Source: Bryum argenteum
Lineage: Eukaryota > Streptophyta > Bryopsida > Bryales > Bryaceae
Assembly (NCBI GenBank): GCA_037043015.1
Contig: CM073322.1
Coordinates: 4,723,601-4,787,600, forward strand
Reading direction: 5' to 3'
Length of the DNA: 64,000 nucleotides
Part shown: positions 1 through 12,907 of the stretch, in pieces
Layout: every line of letters begins with the position of its first letter
Numbering within the stretch: position 1 is the stretch's first letter
Position numbers and translations under genes: made by a program
Notes under the pieces: generated by a model
The model's input: only the letters and a program-made list of their open reading frames with translations
The model's database searches: none
What the model was told of the DNA's origin: nothing

Positions 1-2250
1 AATGTATTCTATTATAGTGTTGAGAGAATAGTTTTTCAAGAACATTTGAAGTACAAGACAAAACACATCTATGTCAAGAATATATCTTGTGTATAAATCT
101 TGTAAGTAATTTGTTATTTGATTGGAGTTGATCAACTCTTTCTTATTCACTTTTGAAATTGAAATATCAAATTTCTTAATTTTTTAATCTAAAGTTATTT
201 AAATCCTTATGTCATTTTCTCGCTCTTTATAAAAATAGGTCATCTTTGTAAATTTCAATGTTCTTTGAGACCATAAGTACTTGGAAATTCCATAAATCTC
301 TGAAATGACTCACTTCACACGTTGGTTATGCACGCTAAATCATGTTTTCAAAGATACCTCTCTCGCCACAATCTGATGGATTGGCAGACTCCAAGATCAG
401 GTTGCTAACACAAACAAACAAATATACAAAGTAGAACTTACTATCTAGTTTGAATATATAGATGAGTTCAATACAAGATTGGACTTGCACTAGTAGAAAT
501 ATTGTCTAAAATGGTGTCTGTAATGACCCAACTGAAATGGCGTGAGAGAATAATGTTTGTTATGACTTAAAACTCTGTAAATACTTCAAAAATTGAACGT
601 AGCTCGATCCATCATTGCAACGCACAAAAACAGAAGTTGAGCAGAGTAGTATAACTACATTCGTGCATATTTTTTAATTATCTTCCATCAAGCAAACTTT
701 TGTGCTTGATATTGTACCCGAATGAGTTGCATGTTATCCAATCGCTCCGCGGGGGGAGACGGCGCCACTCGCCTCACTCCTTCAATACTTCATTGCTGCT
801 CCAATACATCTCCACTCTGTAGAGAATCCAAGGTAGCTTGTACCTCTTGAAAACCATATTCCTAAAAACCCTAAAATCACTCCGCACTTGCACACGAATT
901 TGAACGCCCCTCCGAAGATCAGGCTCGCGAGGACTTCACTGCGGCGCTTCACCCTTTGAAAGCGTTGGCAACACAGGCTCAAACTCGTCCCCGAAGCTGC
1001 ACATTCTCGCGCCTGCTTAGCCGCCCGTCATAGCATCAAAATTCAAACCTTAGTTCTTTGCACTCGCTCCCGCCTGCCAGCCTTCTCCCGCGCTGAATCT
1101 TCACGCATCGTCCTGCCAGCGTGATTGTCCTGCAACCCTCTGCTTCATGGGGTGTGTGTATATACACCGTACGCTATATGTTACGTGCTAAAGCGGCACG
1201 CTCAAACGTCTAAGGATTAAAGGGCCATATCTTTCGAGCTACGGCATTGCTTACCACAAGCCTTAGCATTTTAGAAAGCTCTTGTCTAAACCTTCCCAAC
1301 GACATATTACATGTTGCAATTCATTGAGGCAGTCATTTGGAGTCTGGATATCTCCTTCTTCTCCTCCCAAGGTTTCCAACCATGTAAGGCACTCCACCAA
1401 GTTCGTCCCAAACATAACATCAATGCTTGCTATTTGCAATAGCTCGGACCTCTCCTTGGTCACTGCACTTTGTCTATTGCGTAGTCCATGATGTCACGGA
1501 TGGTCCTCTTGTCACTACACAACGTTTAGGCATCTTTGGAAGGGATGTGATAATATTACAATGACCTCGAGATTATCCCATTTCTAACCTCTGTATTCCC
1601 ACCACTTCTCCATCTGTACTGTCACCGATATTCTCACCCTTACGTCCTTTGCACTGTCACCCTTCAGTCCTGTAAGCGTGGGAGCTTGTCATCGTGGACC
1701 ATCCCACAACCGAGCCCACACGATGGAATTACCATACATCATTGCATCTTATGAGATAAGATACAAACTTTAGATGGCCCGAAGCTGAGTTAGAAAAATG
1801 TTGTGCCTTTTACCTGCTTGGGGTGTGAGCTGGAGCAGGACCAGGACAAATCCACATTCCAACCCAGAAAGAGTTGCCTGAAGATGGAAGGGCAACGAGG
1901 AGGGGAGGTGAAGCAAGGGAAAAGATATGGAGAAGAAGAAGATGCAGAGGCAGGCAGACAGGCAGAGCTTCAGTGAGGTACTTGCTCTGCCCGTGAAAAC
2001 ACGTGTCTCACAACAGAAGTGGGGCGCGCTGAGTTCTTCCACTGTGAGCCATGGCGATGCGATGATGTGGCAACTACAGTACTTCCAATCCAGGGCGGAC
2101 GATGTAATGCACACGTCTGCGGCAGGTGGCGGCAGCGGCACTCACCGGCTTGGCCTGGATTCTCTCTTTCTTTCGGCCTTTCGGGGAGGGGTGTTCGTAG
2201 TGACTCCTTTGCTGCGATATCATACTGTAGTCCTCTGCCTGCCTGCCATC
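1..2250. other. Intergenic stretch without recognisable gene
   Basis: The first 700 bases are AT-rich and hold nothing I recognise. From about 730 to 1140 the base composition rises in GC, and short open frames appear on both strands, but none shows a domain, a splice-supported continuation or a familiar motif. A 66-codon minus-strand frame at 1263-1463 has an ordinary protein-like composition but no known match to me. Coding potential cannot be excluded; no gene is called. Confidence 0.6.
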
Positions 2251-2254
2251 GGCC

Positions 2255-4109
2255 GTGGCCTGGCACATCTTAGTTAGGGTTCTCGCTATCGTTATCACCA
2301 TCGCTACACTGCTGCTTCTCTTTCTCCATCTTTCCCTCTTTTCCCTTCCCTCTCTTTTCCTCCGTCTCAGTTACTCATTCCTTCCTCCTCCCCTTTCATC
2401 TCCCTCCTGCCCCCCCTTGGTCTTCCATCGGCACTCGACCATGTCAGCGCTCGCTCCTGCTCTCTATCGCCTCATCTGGCCACGTCTTCCTCCTTAACTC
2501 ACTCCAGGTATTCCAACCTTCTCTCGTGCTCTCTCTCTCTCTCTCCCTCGTTCGCACTTCCACTCCTTCCTACTGTTTGCCAATTTAGCTTCTTCAATTC
2601 TTCTTCCTTGTCCTCCTGCCTCTTTTACAGCTCGCATGTTCGTGTGCTTCGCTCTCATTTGTGTTAGGGTTGTTTGTTCACAGGTAGCCTTTTTCTATGT
2701 TCTGGATGGCTTGCTACGCCGTCTATCCTTTCCGTCTTCACGTCAATCCTCTACTGGGTGAGGATCGACGTACGCCTTTCGCTCTTGTTTTTTCCTTTCT
2801 GCAAATTCTTTGTTATTCCGTAGCTGCAGATTCCTTAAAGGATCTTCGAGCGGGAAGACAGTAGGTACTTTTGCAGATAGGTTCTACTCTCAGTCAGTTG
2901 CAGTTCAGTCTGGAGTTGAAGGTGGAGATTTTGTCAGTGCATCTGAGGACGATTTGTAGAATTATTGGAGCTGCAGCATCATTCAGAGGCGCAGTCGGGG
3001 TCTTGTGCTTCGTCGTAATAGGTTGTGACGACCATTACAACAGATTCCCTTTAGAATTTCGTTGACTTGTCCTTGAGGAGGGGCAATTCATGAGCCTACA
3101 GCAAGGAGTCGGTGAGATCAGGTGTGGTGTTGAGGATCTGTTGAGTTTCTAATTGTTACTCTTGGTTCGCGGATTGGGGAATTGCTTGATGGTTTTCACT
3201 GTAGGGAATTTGCAGAGGGGATTTCAAGGTTATTTTATGGTGCAGGCATCACATTACCCAAATTCACTCTTTTAAGTCGGTCTCTTTGCAGTCCTTAGGT
3301 GATAGAGATTAGGTGCGCTGTGCTACTTCTGTCAGATTGATAGCGTGGACCGAGAAATACCTTCTTGCACTTGCGATCCTCTACCTCCATGCTTTTGCTA
3401 TTTGAGAGTAAGCGGCGTGCGTTCTCGTCGCAGTTGACCTTATTTAGGATTGAAGACTTTCATTTTGAGATTCTGGAAAGAATATCATAATCTAAAGAAT
3501 TGGCCCGTTTCAGTGTGATGCATGATGTACTTTCATACTTTAATGAGGCTTAGGAACTCATGTGATGGAACTTCTCCATTTTGCAGTGCTTGTTGCCCTG
3601 ATCTCGGACGGGGCTTCTGGAAGCGGGTGGATAGCTCATTGTGCAAGTGCTTTGAGAGTTCTTAATCGCCATCCATTCCGACTGGCACCGCTTTTGCCGG
3701 AGAGAACGTGCAGTGTCCCGGTTTAATGTTGCGCCCTTTGCACTGATATATGTTAAGAGTCCTTGGGGTTCTACACCAACCTTGATCACCTCAAGCCCTC
3801 ACAATCCATCTCAGCTTACTAGATGCGATTCTGCTCGGTGAACTTGACCTTCAACCGAGCTTGTTAACATATTGAGTCACTGTCTTCTGAAATTGCGCTA
3901 CATTCTAATCCGTCGTTGGCGGGACAAATTGGAGGTTGAGTATTGTAGGTTCCATATTCACCTGAGTTCCGCATGCTGCCATATTATAGCCGGCATTCAC
4001 TTTCCCTGAAGAACATCAGTTCCTTTTCTTCTCTTCGGATGATTATATAAAATCCTTCATTGGCATTGAGCCCCCTATCTACAATTTCTGTGAACCACAG
4101 TCGAGTACG
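2255..4109 (+). promoter_or_regulatory. Pyrimidine-rich promoter and 5' leader of the RIN2-like gene
   Basis: A strongly CT-rich segment (about 2290-2580, including a CT dinucleotide run near 2525-2545) precedes the RIN2-like gene. CT-rich tracts are common around plant transcription starts. The 1.5 kb between it and the ATG at 4110 has no convincing open frame and several intron-like GT/AG signals, for instance CAG-GTATTC near 2506. I therefore infer a long 5' leader with at least one leader intron. No TATA box is clear, and the exact start cannot be read from sequence alone. Confidence 0.4.
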
Positions 4110-7100
4110 ATGGGGTTTGGGTACGGGCCAGTGGTGGCTTTGTACACCGCTCTAAGTTTAGGAGGGATTGCTTGGAAACTAAATTCAGCATGGTGGGGCG
4201 CCAATGACATGGATCGTCTAGGCCTGGATTCCGCAGAAGCAGCCCATACACTTCAAGCCCTTCTTCAATCATCCGTAGTTTTGGCTTTACTGGGGAATCT
4301 TGTGATCAACTTCTTTCTTTTGATAACGCTATCAATGAAGGTCCACTTTCATCCCATTTACCTTTCCAAGTTAGGACTTTTGAGCTGATTCCTACTCTTG
4401 GGAGTTGACTGACCAAGTGTTGAGAGATGGTCAAAGCCCATATATGAAGAACCCTCAATTAAGTGTAGTCTTTCACTCTTTTAAGTTTCAGTCGAACAAC
4501 GATTGTCCAAGATACCACTTCGAATGCTCTTCATACTTCCAGCTGAGGAAGCACTAATCGGAATCTGGGTGTACATATGCAGATGATCTTCTTTGGTCAG
4601 TTATCACTTGTTGAGACACAGAAGGTGGTGGAGCGACTCATCAACTATGTGTTGTTTAAGGTGGACACTTCTGAGCGATTTCTTCGAGATTGTGAATTTT
4701 CATCACGTATAGTCCTGCTTGTGTGGTGGCAATAGTTGTTTCTAGAAAGAGATGTTCGAGAAATTAATGACATTTTCATGGATTAAAGGTCTCCTCCTCA
4801 TGTGGTTGGTGCTGGGTTGATGACAGGGCCTTTTCTTGACATGGGTCGTGAGGCCGGAGTTGATGCAGATTGCCGTCTGGTTGGCATGGTTTTCTGTCTT
4901 GGGTTTTTTGAAGGTGGGACAAGCACACGTGATTATAGGCATTCGCTTCCCAGTACATAGCTTATTCCTATTTTGGTTGTCTACAACTTAGCGTGACTTC
5001 TCAGGTTATTGTTCAGTGTATATTGAGGATCCTTGGACGTTCGTGAGTCAACCGAAGTCGCTCATTCCTCTTTCATGGCCCTTCCACTTACTATCTTATT
5101 ATCTGCTTTCGGCAGATCTGGGATAACTCGCTCTTTTTCGAGCTATATTGACATACGTTCATTTTGGTTCATTTGATTGTATGCAGATGTTTCAAGGATT
5201 GGCCAGGGATCGTTTAGAACGGTTGAACGCATCACCTTCTGCAACAATGTTCTCTCATCTGAGGGTTTACGCAGTTCTTCTCTTTGTTCTTCTATTTGAC
5301 TTGCTCTGGTGAGCTTTCTTTCCAATTCAATCCAGTTCATGTTTCTTGAAAATATCATGACCACTAATTGATGTTGTCCATTGGACTAGCATACCGTTAT
5401 GTGCTACTGAAGTATGCACGCCCCGGAAGTCAGGAAAGTTTGTAGCCCTTTTGGCAAGGAGTTAACGGGTCTACTTTGATATCCATGTATTCTTGATCGG
5501 TTTATGTTGCACTCGGTTTTGCTGGTGGAGCAGGATGCAACTTTGTTTGCTACTATTCAAAGACACTGGCACCAACACCTTTTTGCTCCTTCTATTCGAG
5601 CCTCTTAGTATAGCCTTCGACACACTTCAGGTGAAGTATCATCACTATTGGTCTTCAGTGTGCAACCCTATGTAATTTATGAGAGGTACTGCGGAGTTTT
5701 GGGTCATGGCGATGTCAGTACCTTATTCTTTCCTTTTGCTTGTTCTTTTGGCAGGCAATAATTGTACACGGTATGCAACTACTGGATACTTGGCAACGGC
5801 AGAATCTTGACGTTTCTGCCCGCGATTTGAGTTTGCAGCCTTCTGAGAGATCTGCTGCAGGTAACAAATTTATTCCGAAGAATGGGGTGTTTATCTCATG
5901 ATGCTGCTGAGATCAATTCTAGGGAGTTCTCAATAACTGTCTGAATTAGTGATGATGTTAGGGGAGGGTTATGGTTTAGTGTGCTGAAATTAAATCGAAT
6001 ATGCAAATGACTTGTAGGTGCAGCTTGGGAGTGGCGTGGGACTGTCGTGCGAAACTGCAGTTTTGTGATGGATATTGTGAGCTTGTTGTTGGCTTTGGGC
6101 CATTGTGTACATATCTGGTGGCTTCGCGGTCTTGCTTTCCAAGTGGTTGATGCTATTCTATTTCTCAACTTGCGAGTAAGTTGTCGTACCAAATCATTAT
6201 AGACTAGGGATTAATAAACATTTTGTTCTAGCATGTTCAGAGCATCATAATCTTAGCACCTTTGCAGTACACTTGTAGCAAAGAGTAACCGATGCGGTTT
6301 GGCTTGCTATCCCTTTTAACGCTGTAGAAAGAATGCACTTCAATGTATGTCTAGAGTAATATTTGGCTGGTTCATGCATGGGATCTTAGAATTCTTAGGG
6401 AGTACATAGTACTGTGGTGGAGGAGTTCTGTTGGACAATTTATTATATTGTCGTTGTCATGGTAAGAGAGTGTCATGCTTCTCATCCCACCGTGTATGTA
6501 GCAGGCGTTACTGAGCGCCATTTCCAAAAGGATAAAAGGTTTTATGCGTCTTCGTACAGCGATGACTACCTTGCAGGGTGCACTTCCGGATGCTACGCAA
6601 GATGAACTCCTAGCATATGAAGACGATTGCGCAATTTGCAAGGTTCTCCATATTCTCATCTAGGGCGATTGAAAAACACGAAATTCTGAACTCCTGTTTG
6701 CATGCTAACATGACTTTGTCTCTTTGGACTTGGCAGGAGCCCATGGCGAGGGCGAAGCGACTTCCCTGCGCCCATCTCTTCCATCTTGCGTGCTTGAGAG
6801 CGTGGTACGTAGCACTTTCCACCTCACTTCGTTGAGAAACATTCACTATAGCCTGTAGACGTGGTTGGTGTTGCTAGATGTTATAGTTTGCACATCACCC
6901 TACCGTAAAAATGAATTATCTGTCTATTTAGTACGAGCTTCTCTGTTAGGACTCACGATAGTTGTATATGTTGGCGAGCTTCTTGCAGTAGGCAAGCTCA
7001 TAGCAGGTAGTTGTGATAGGTTGTGGGTTGTGACTGGGAGAAATGATCTTGATGGTAGTCATAATTGGATGCTGCAGGTTAGATCAAGGATTGGCTGAGA

Positions 7101-8068
7101 CATATTCCTGTCCAACTTGTCGTAGACCGCTCTTTATGGGTGGATCACGGACTGCTACACATAATTTGCAGCGCCTCGTGGATGTGCCCACTACAATCCG
7201 CGGTACGGATGAAGATGCCTCACAGGTTCCACAGCGACCAGATTTGGGACCATTGCCATCACCACCTCCTACCAACTTAACTCCTGCGCCTACACCACTT
7301 TGGAATGCTCCAGTCACCAGCACGTGGACGTGAGTCGCCTTTGCGTCCTCGCCTAGACAGTGTTGGTCTTTGTGATAGTTGGAATCTCCAGGCCTATCAG
7401 GTCAAGCCCATCATGAGGTTCAGGTTCTGTCGGTCAGGACTAGCTGGAATGTATCTTTCCTGATTGTATTGTCTTTGAGCTCTGTGTTTGATGCGCATGG
7501 TTTTTTTGGTGTTGTTTGGTTCAGGGGCACATCTGAAGAGGTAGGGCCGGTTGGAGTTGTTGCAGCCATTGAAGAAACAAATGTGGCAGATACTCAAAAT
7601 ACTGGGGGCGGGCTAGGCCGCCTTCATTTAATGATGAGGCAGCTGTCAGGGTCAGGGTCAGGGTCAGCTCCAGTGCCAGGGCATGGGCATGGGCTTGTGG
7701 AGCAGGGCAGTTGGAATTGGTGGCCGTTTTCAGGGGAAAGTAGTATGCAATCAAGTAGGCGCAATAGGCGTGAATCAGGTGGTTCTTTCCGCTTGCGCAA
7801 TAATGCCACGACTGGGTTGGGCACCAGAGCGGATACGAGGACTGCAGCTATGGTTGCCATGGTGCGTGAGGTTCTTCCACACGTCCCGGATGAGCTTATT
7901 GCACAGGTACGTTTCGTAATTGCTTGTTCAGCATGGCTGCGTAAGTGCTTTTCTATTGTAAACGGAACATCAAGATTAGTGTAGTCCGTTTCCCTCATTT
8001 CATTATTTGGAATGCAGGACTTGCAGCGAACAAATTCTGTGACAGCCACTGTCAATAACCTTCTATAG
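4110..8068 (+). CDS. RIN2: RIN2/RIN3-like (AMFR/gp78-type) membrane RING-H2 E3 ubiquitin ligase, 12 exons
   Basis: Exons: 4110-4340, 4583-4660, 4827-4913, 5187-5308, 5534-5630, 5755-5860, 6018-6175, 6505-6642, 6737-6804, 7078-7329, 7525-7906 and 8018-8068. All junctions are GT-AG with matching phase and give 589 residues, close to the Arabidopsis RIN2 length. The order is several hydrophobic segments in the first ~300 residues, then a RING-H2 finger, then a C-terminal CUE-like helix region. The finger ligands are C335, C338, C350, H352, H355, C358, C373 and C376. The C-terminal region (about 553-589) includes VREVLPHVPDELIAQDLQRT. A Ser/Gly/Pro-rich linker lies between RING and CUE. In Arabidopsis this family works at membranes as an E3 ligase that binds the immune receptor RPM1 and promotes the hypersensitive response; animal AMFR/gp78 acts in ER-associated degradation. 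Start chosen because MGFGYGP opens the first hydrophobic exon, as in the family. No break is seen. Confidence 0.95.
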
Positions 8069-11000
8069 TTGAATGTAATTAGTTCTTTCGGGTCAATCGA
8101 CAACCCAGAAGTCATTGCCTTCAGCAGTGCTGAGACCTTGTGCTGGCAAGTCGACTGTAAGGCTGTCGACTGCTTGAATCTCTAGGTGTTCGGCCCAGGT
8201 AGGGCGAAGTTTCAGCATCAGACTTCTGGATAATCTTGCCTAGCAGGTGCTTCTGTGAAGTCAACACAATGGGAAAGGTTTAGAGGATGAATCTCTTCTT
8301 TTAAGCGTACAGACGTTGTGTACACAGGTAATCTAGGTCAAGTCGAAATTCGCCTTGCAGTGAAAATAGGGTCTGATCTAGCTAGGGTGTCTGCTGTGGC
8401 ATCTGTAGAAATTTAAGTTTGCTCTTGTAGCTGCTCAGAGTACGTGCTTCTCTCGGTCAGAAGAGGTGGCGGTGGTCTGCTCATCACACAGAAGGTCACT
8501 ATGAAAGTCTTCTGAAGCTTTTACTCAGAGCACAATCTCGATTGTGGTGTGTTCAATCACACGTATGGAATTAGTTGATAAGGATTCTGGTACGCTCGCT
8601 GCTCATTGTACAGAAACAGAGAATTAAGAGGAAATCTTACCTACATCCTTGTATGTATATTGTTCACCAGCCAGGATGGAGAGCTGACATTTTTGCGTCA
8701 TGTTTGCTTCCACAGCTGTCAATCTGGCAGCTCAACCTGATATGATATATTAGTGATTTGCCTTACTTAAAACTCGAATGATATCAACTTCTTCTGAAGT
8801 CTTACAACAATAGGCCTTCAGTATCCAGCTTTGTTCAGTATCAAATTCTCCCCAATATGATGGCAATTCTTACTGGTCCCTGGTTTATGCATCACTTCAT
8901 TTCATGTACATATGGGCTAGCTGTACACGCACCCATCAGCACTTGGACCCAGTTCCGACTCCTACGGCTGACCCTAACTCTGCGCGCAGACGCATCAAAT
9001 ACCGCAGGATGCGCTTGCGCTGGGTTCTGTCTGCCGGATGTCTACCGAATTTCTACAGCCGTCGCTACATATGAGAATAGCTTACGATCGCCAGAATATA
9101 TTCGAAACAAGATGAAGGAGTGGAGTGGGTCACGATCGTGTGACGACTTATCATGGTTAGACACAAGTTTCAAATCGGGTCAATACGGGAGGATCGGATG
9201 GAATGAGGACAATGTTTTGCACATACAGGAAGTAGAGAGGACAGCGAAACCCAGCGACCATCCTGCAATGTGGCGAGCAGTAGGATTACGTAGTCTCTTG
9301 ATCCACAGAGACATCTGAAACTGCTTGATGGAATTTAATTGTTTTTTTTGTATTACATATTGTTTGTTGTACATTGCTTGTATTGGCTCTTGTGGCTTCT
9401 GCAGATTTTTACCTAGTACAAACAAGAATGCGCGATGACAAATTTGCTGCAGGATAGAGGGTGGGTGCTGACGATCGTCAGTCGGCAGGGTGACAGCAGC
9501 AGCTCGACAATTCTTCCTTGAGCTCTCGTTTCATCGTGAGTTTATGGCCGTGGAGGATCAGAAGTTGCCATCTCAACATGAATCAAGAATGCTTGAATTG
9601 TCTGGCGTCGATCTGCGTAGCCTTCTATCATGACGAGGCTATTGTTGCCCTGCTGCACGCGTCGGAGAGAGCACCTTGAGGAATATTCTCCTGTGTGTCG
9701 GTTCACGCGTCCATACCCACTCCGCAGTGCTGCCTCTAATGGGCTCCTCTACAATGGCTTGCAAGTTGCCCGACCACCTCAAGTGCCAAGGTTGGCCTCC
9801 CAAATTTCTGGCGCGGATCAAGCTCTTGGATCATCTGTTAGATACGTTTGTTGCCCTTCCGATGCAAGGAAGCTCTCGGATTCGGAGAGCATCTATGAAG
9901 TGCGGCCAGACTTTGTACCATTCAACGAGCATTTCTCCCCGCCACATTTTTGGGTGTTTGTGAGAGTGGTAGACTTGCTGTTTTTGACAAAGCAAAGAGA
10001 AGCTACAGTGTAAGCACCTTGTGAAAGGTCAACAACATGGCTAGGTGACGCACTCGCTGGCTTAACCCACTTGCTTAATCATTCCCGCGAGAAGGATGCA
10101 GAGATAGTGGTGATGCATGTCAACCATTCCACGATGGGATCTCTAGGGGCGGGATGGGTGCCGTGGCTCAGCAAGTAACATCCTTATTGTCGTGCCATTG
10201 AACATGTAATGGCGAATTGTGCCCGAGGCTGATTCGTAAGTACATGCAACCTCCCTATATCGTGGACAACAAAGATGTAGACCACTTCTGGAATTGCAAT
10301 ATATTCGAGTGCACAATTTGCGACGAATGCTTCGGGAACTTCGGTTCTGCAAAATGTGGAGCTAGCTCAGTTCTCACCATTGCTACGTAAGAGTTGCTGA
10401 TTAGTGTTACTGATTGCAAATTGAAACACTAAAGTCACACATCACCTTAGTGTTATATCACTAGTATTTCTAGTAGCATTTCTACTATGAAATGAAAACA
10501 ATAAAACTTCATGGTTTGTTTTTACTAAGTACTAATACATTATAATCTCGCAATCTATGAGGCTTCATGACTCAAATTCTCGAGGACCTAAAATAAGTAT
10601 AGTACAAAATTGTATGGTTTAAGTGTGAGTCTACCTTCATTCTTATCTATCACACCTTTTTAAGAATGTTCTTTTTTAGCTAAAATAGGTTGCACGTATA
10701 CAGGTTAATAAAAGAAATTATAAACCACTTTGAAAATAGTTAGGAGTTGTCAAGATTGACTTACCAAACGTTTAGAAAAATTTGACTTGACTTTGACTGA
10801 ATTAGTGACCAAGGTCATTCATTAGTTAGAGTCACCATTATTATCAAGTACAACAAAATAAAAATCATTCACTATTTGGTGCCAAAAAAACTATTGAGCA
10901 CAGCCAAATAGTCACTTCATGTCTTAAATCACATGATTTTCAACGCTTGTTACAACTAAAAATCCGAAGATATTGGTCAAACCTTATAATTACCAAAATA

Positions 11001-11197
11001 CTTTTTTTCTGAATCAACACTCCTGTTTCATAATACAAATTAGTCATTTGACTTGAGAATTTCATAGTTGAATGCTTAAAATCATACAATGGGTTTTTAT
11101 TCTAATCTATTAAGTGTAACTAGGTTCCATATTGTTTTTGGGTGAAGCCAATATATTGAGACATTATGTTTAGGATTTTGTATTGTTAATTTAACTC
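8069..11197. other. 3' flank of the RIN2-like gene and gene-poor DNA
   Basis: The first 1.3 kb probably holds the 3' untranslated region. A 153-codon frame at 8857-9318 and overlapping frames at 9630-10013 lack known motifs and alternate between frames, so I do not call them. From 10400 the DNA becomes AT-rich. At about 10386-10415 it carries one end resembling the terminal repeat of the MITE at 27431-27953, with no partner found, so that copy looks broken. Confidence 0.5.
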
Positions 11198-11201
11198 TTA
11201 A

Positions 11202-12172
11202 CCCCTAAACGTCCTTGGGGTATTTTTAGCCAAAAAGTCATTTTCAAAAAAAGTGATATAGATGAAAATAAAGATAAGCTATTCAGATCTTAACCGTACA
11301 AACTTGTAATAGACTTGTAGTAGATCATGTGGGCCAAAACTTGACTTATGGGACCTCATAGATTGGGAGATCGTAACGTATTAGTGCGCAAAACAGGCTA
11401 CAAAATACCATCATTTCCACTTTGAAGTGAAAATACTACCAACATGAAATTTGCAATCAAAAATCACCAACTAGAAAGTTGTTCATCTTCATCTCAAAAA
11501 CACTTTTGTACCAAAAAAATTCATCAAAAAAATATCTTGGCTCAAATAGTAGCCTTCCAATGGTGAAAACTGCCTCAAAATTTACAAAGGAAAAATAGTC
11601 CAAAACTAGACCCTTTGCACTCAAATCCATGCCCTATCTTCAATACATCTTCAATTAGGTTAAGGTTTCTACCACTTAAAATAGACTATGATTGGAATCT
11701 ATCCCAAAGAATAAAGTTGAAATCTAACGGTGGATGAAGGAGATCTAGCTCCTCAAAATCATCCATTTTTTCACTTTTTTCATTGTAGAAACATCATTGC
11801 AAATCCACTAGCAAAGTTATTTGGATTGAAAAACTTGCAACTAGAAAGTTGTTAGAATACATCTAAAGATCATACTTATGTAAAAAAAATTCATGAAAAA
11901 CCTTTTTTGATTTTGCATAATTGGCTTGCAATGGTGAAACATGCCCAATGTTTGAAATCTCAAAACCAAAAGCTGCTGTCACTAAAATGCATGCCATTAA
12001 TTCATACTTCATTGTATGGGTCTGCAGTTTGTACCACACAAACTAGACTTAATTTGGGACCCAACCCAAGTGATTTCGTCAAAAACGGAGTCCGGATGAA
12101 GAAGTTATGGCTCTTCAAAGTTTCTGTCCTTCATCCAAAATGTCGTTTTTCGACACTAGGGACGTTTAGGGG
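11202..12172. mobile_element. TTAA-flanked piggyBac-type MITE, family A (971 bp)
   Basis: TTAA at 11198-11201 and 12173-12176 bounds a segment that starts CCCCTAAACGTCC and ends with its exact reverse complement, GGACGTTTAGGGG: a perfect 13-bp terminal inverted repeat. TTAA target duplication with CCC-starting ends is the hallmark of piggyBac. The interior has no transposase. An open frame near the right end is shared with a diverged copy at 18.9 kb only because the DNA is repeated. Confidence 0.85.
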
Positions 12173-12639
12173 TTAAATGGTTTGACTCATTTGTAGAAAA
12201 ACAAAGACATTCTCAAGAAAAGAGCCACATGTAAAATCAAAGGTAACTTATCCAGGTCTCAAGAGGACAATCTTGTCCTAGACATATTGTAAATCATGTG
12301 GGTCAAATTTTTGAGTCATGAGGCTTTATAGATTGTAAGATCATAACATATTAGTACTCAAAAACATCACAAATTCTGAGCATTTTCACTTTGAAGTGAA
12401 AATGCTACCAATAGACTTAGTGCAGTGAAAAAATCACCAATCACAATCACAAAGATGTCTACCTTCATCTCAATTACGCCTTTGAACCCTAAAAAAAAAA
12501 AAAAAAAAAAAAAAAAAACATGAGAAAACTTTCTATGCGCAAATCTATGACTTATCTTCAATACATTCTTGATATTCTCACAGTTTCTACCACTCTAATT
12601 GAAGTCCATCCCAAAAAAAAGTCAAAATCCATCGGTGGA

Positions 12640-12903
12640 TGAAGGAGATACAGCTCTTCTAAAATGATCAGATTTTGAGAATAATTCAAGCATTTATTGC
12701 AGTTTGGCCAATTTTGGGCGGATTTCGAATAGTGTTTTCGAGCTTTGACTACCAATATCTCCTCAAGTCTAAGATATTTTGAAGCATGAGATGACTTTTC
12801 CGAAAGGTAAGGAAACACTCTACAACCCGCAAAAGGTTCCATCTTCATGTGATCTAAAAATAATATGTCAGAGGTTGGGGCCAAAGTCAGACATCTTTAG
12901 GGC
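12640..12903. repeat. Right-end fragment of family B MITE
   Basis: This stretch is clearly similar to the right 300 bp of the complete family B element ending at 38571. Shared features include the run around TTTGGGC, the AATAGTGTTTTC stretch and a worn end (CTTTAGGGC followed by TTAA at 12904-12907). No left end was found nearby, so it is a truncated or heavily diverged copy. A poly-A run lies just upstream (about 12491-12518). Confidence 0.55.
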
Positions 12904-12907
12904 TTAA

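Noticed and set aside
8857-9318. 153-codon open frame downstream of the RIN2-like gene
   Set aside because: No domain or homology recognised; likely lies in 3' untranslated or intergenic DNA.
9544-10013. ATG near 9544 and overlapping frames to 10013 suggesting a small gene
   Set aside because: The frames alternate, have no known motif and no convincing splice structure.
11907-12176. Frame similar to one at 18881-19081, looking like a conserved gene family
   Set aside because: The similarity is that of two copies of family A MITE DNA; there is no coding signature and the frame ends at the terminal repeat.
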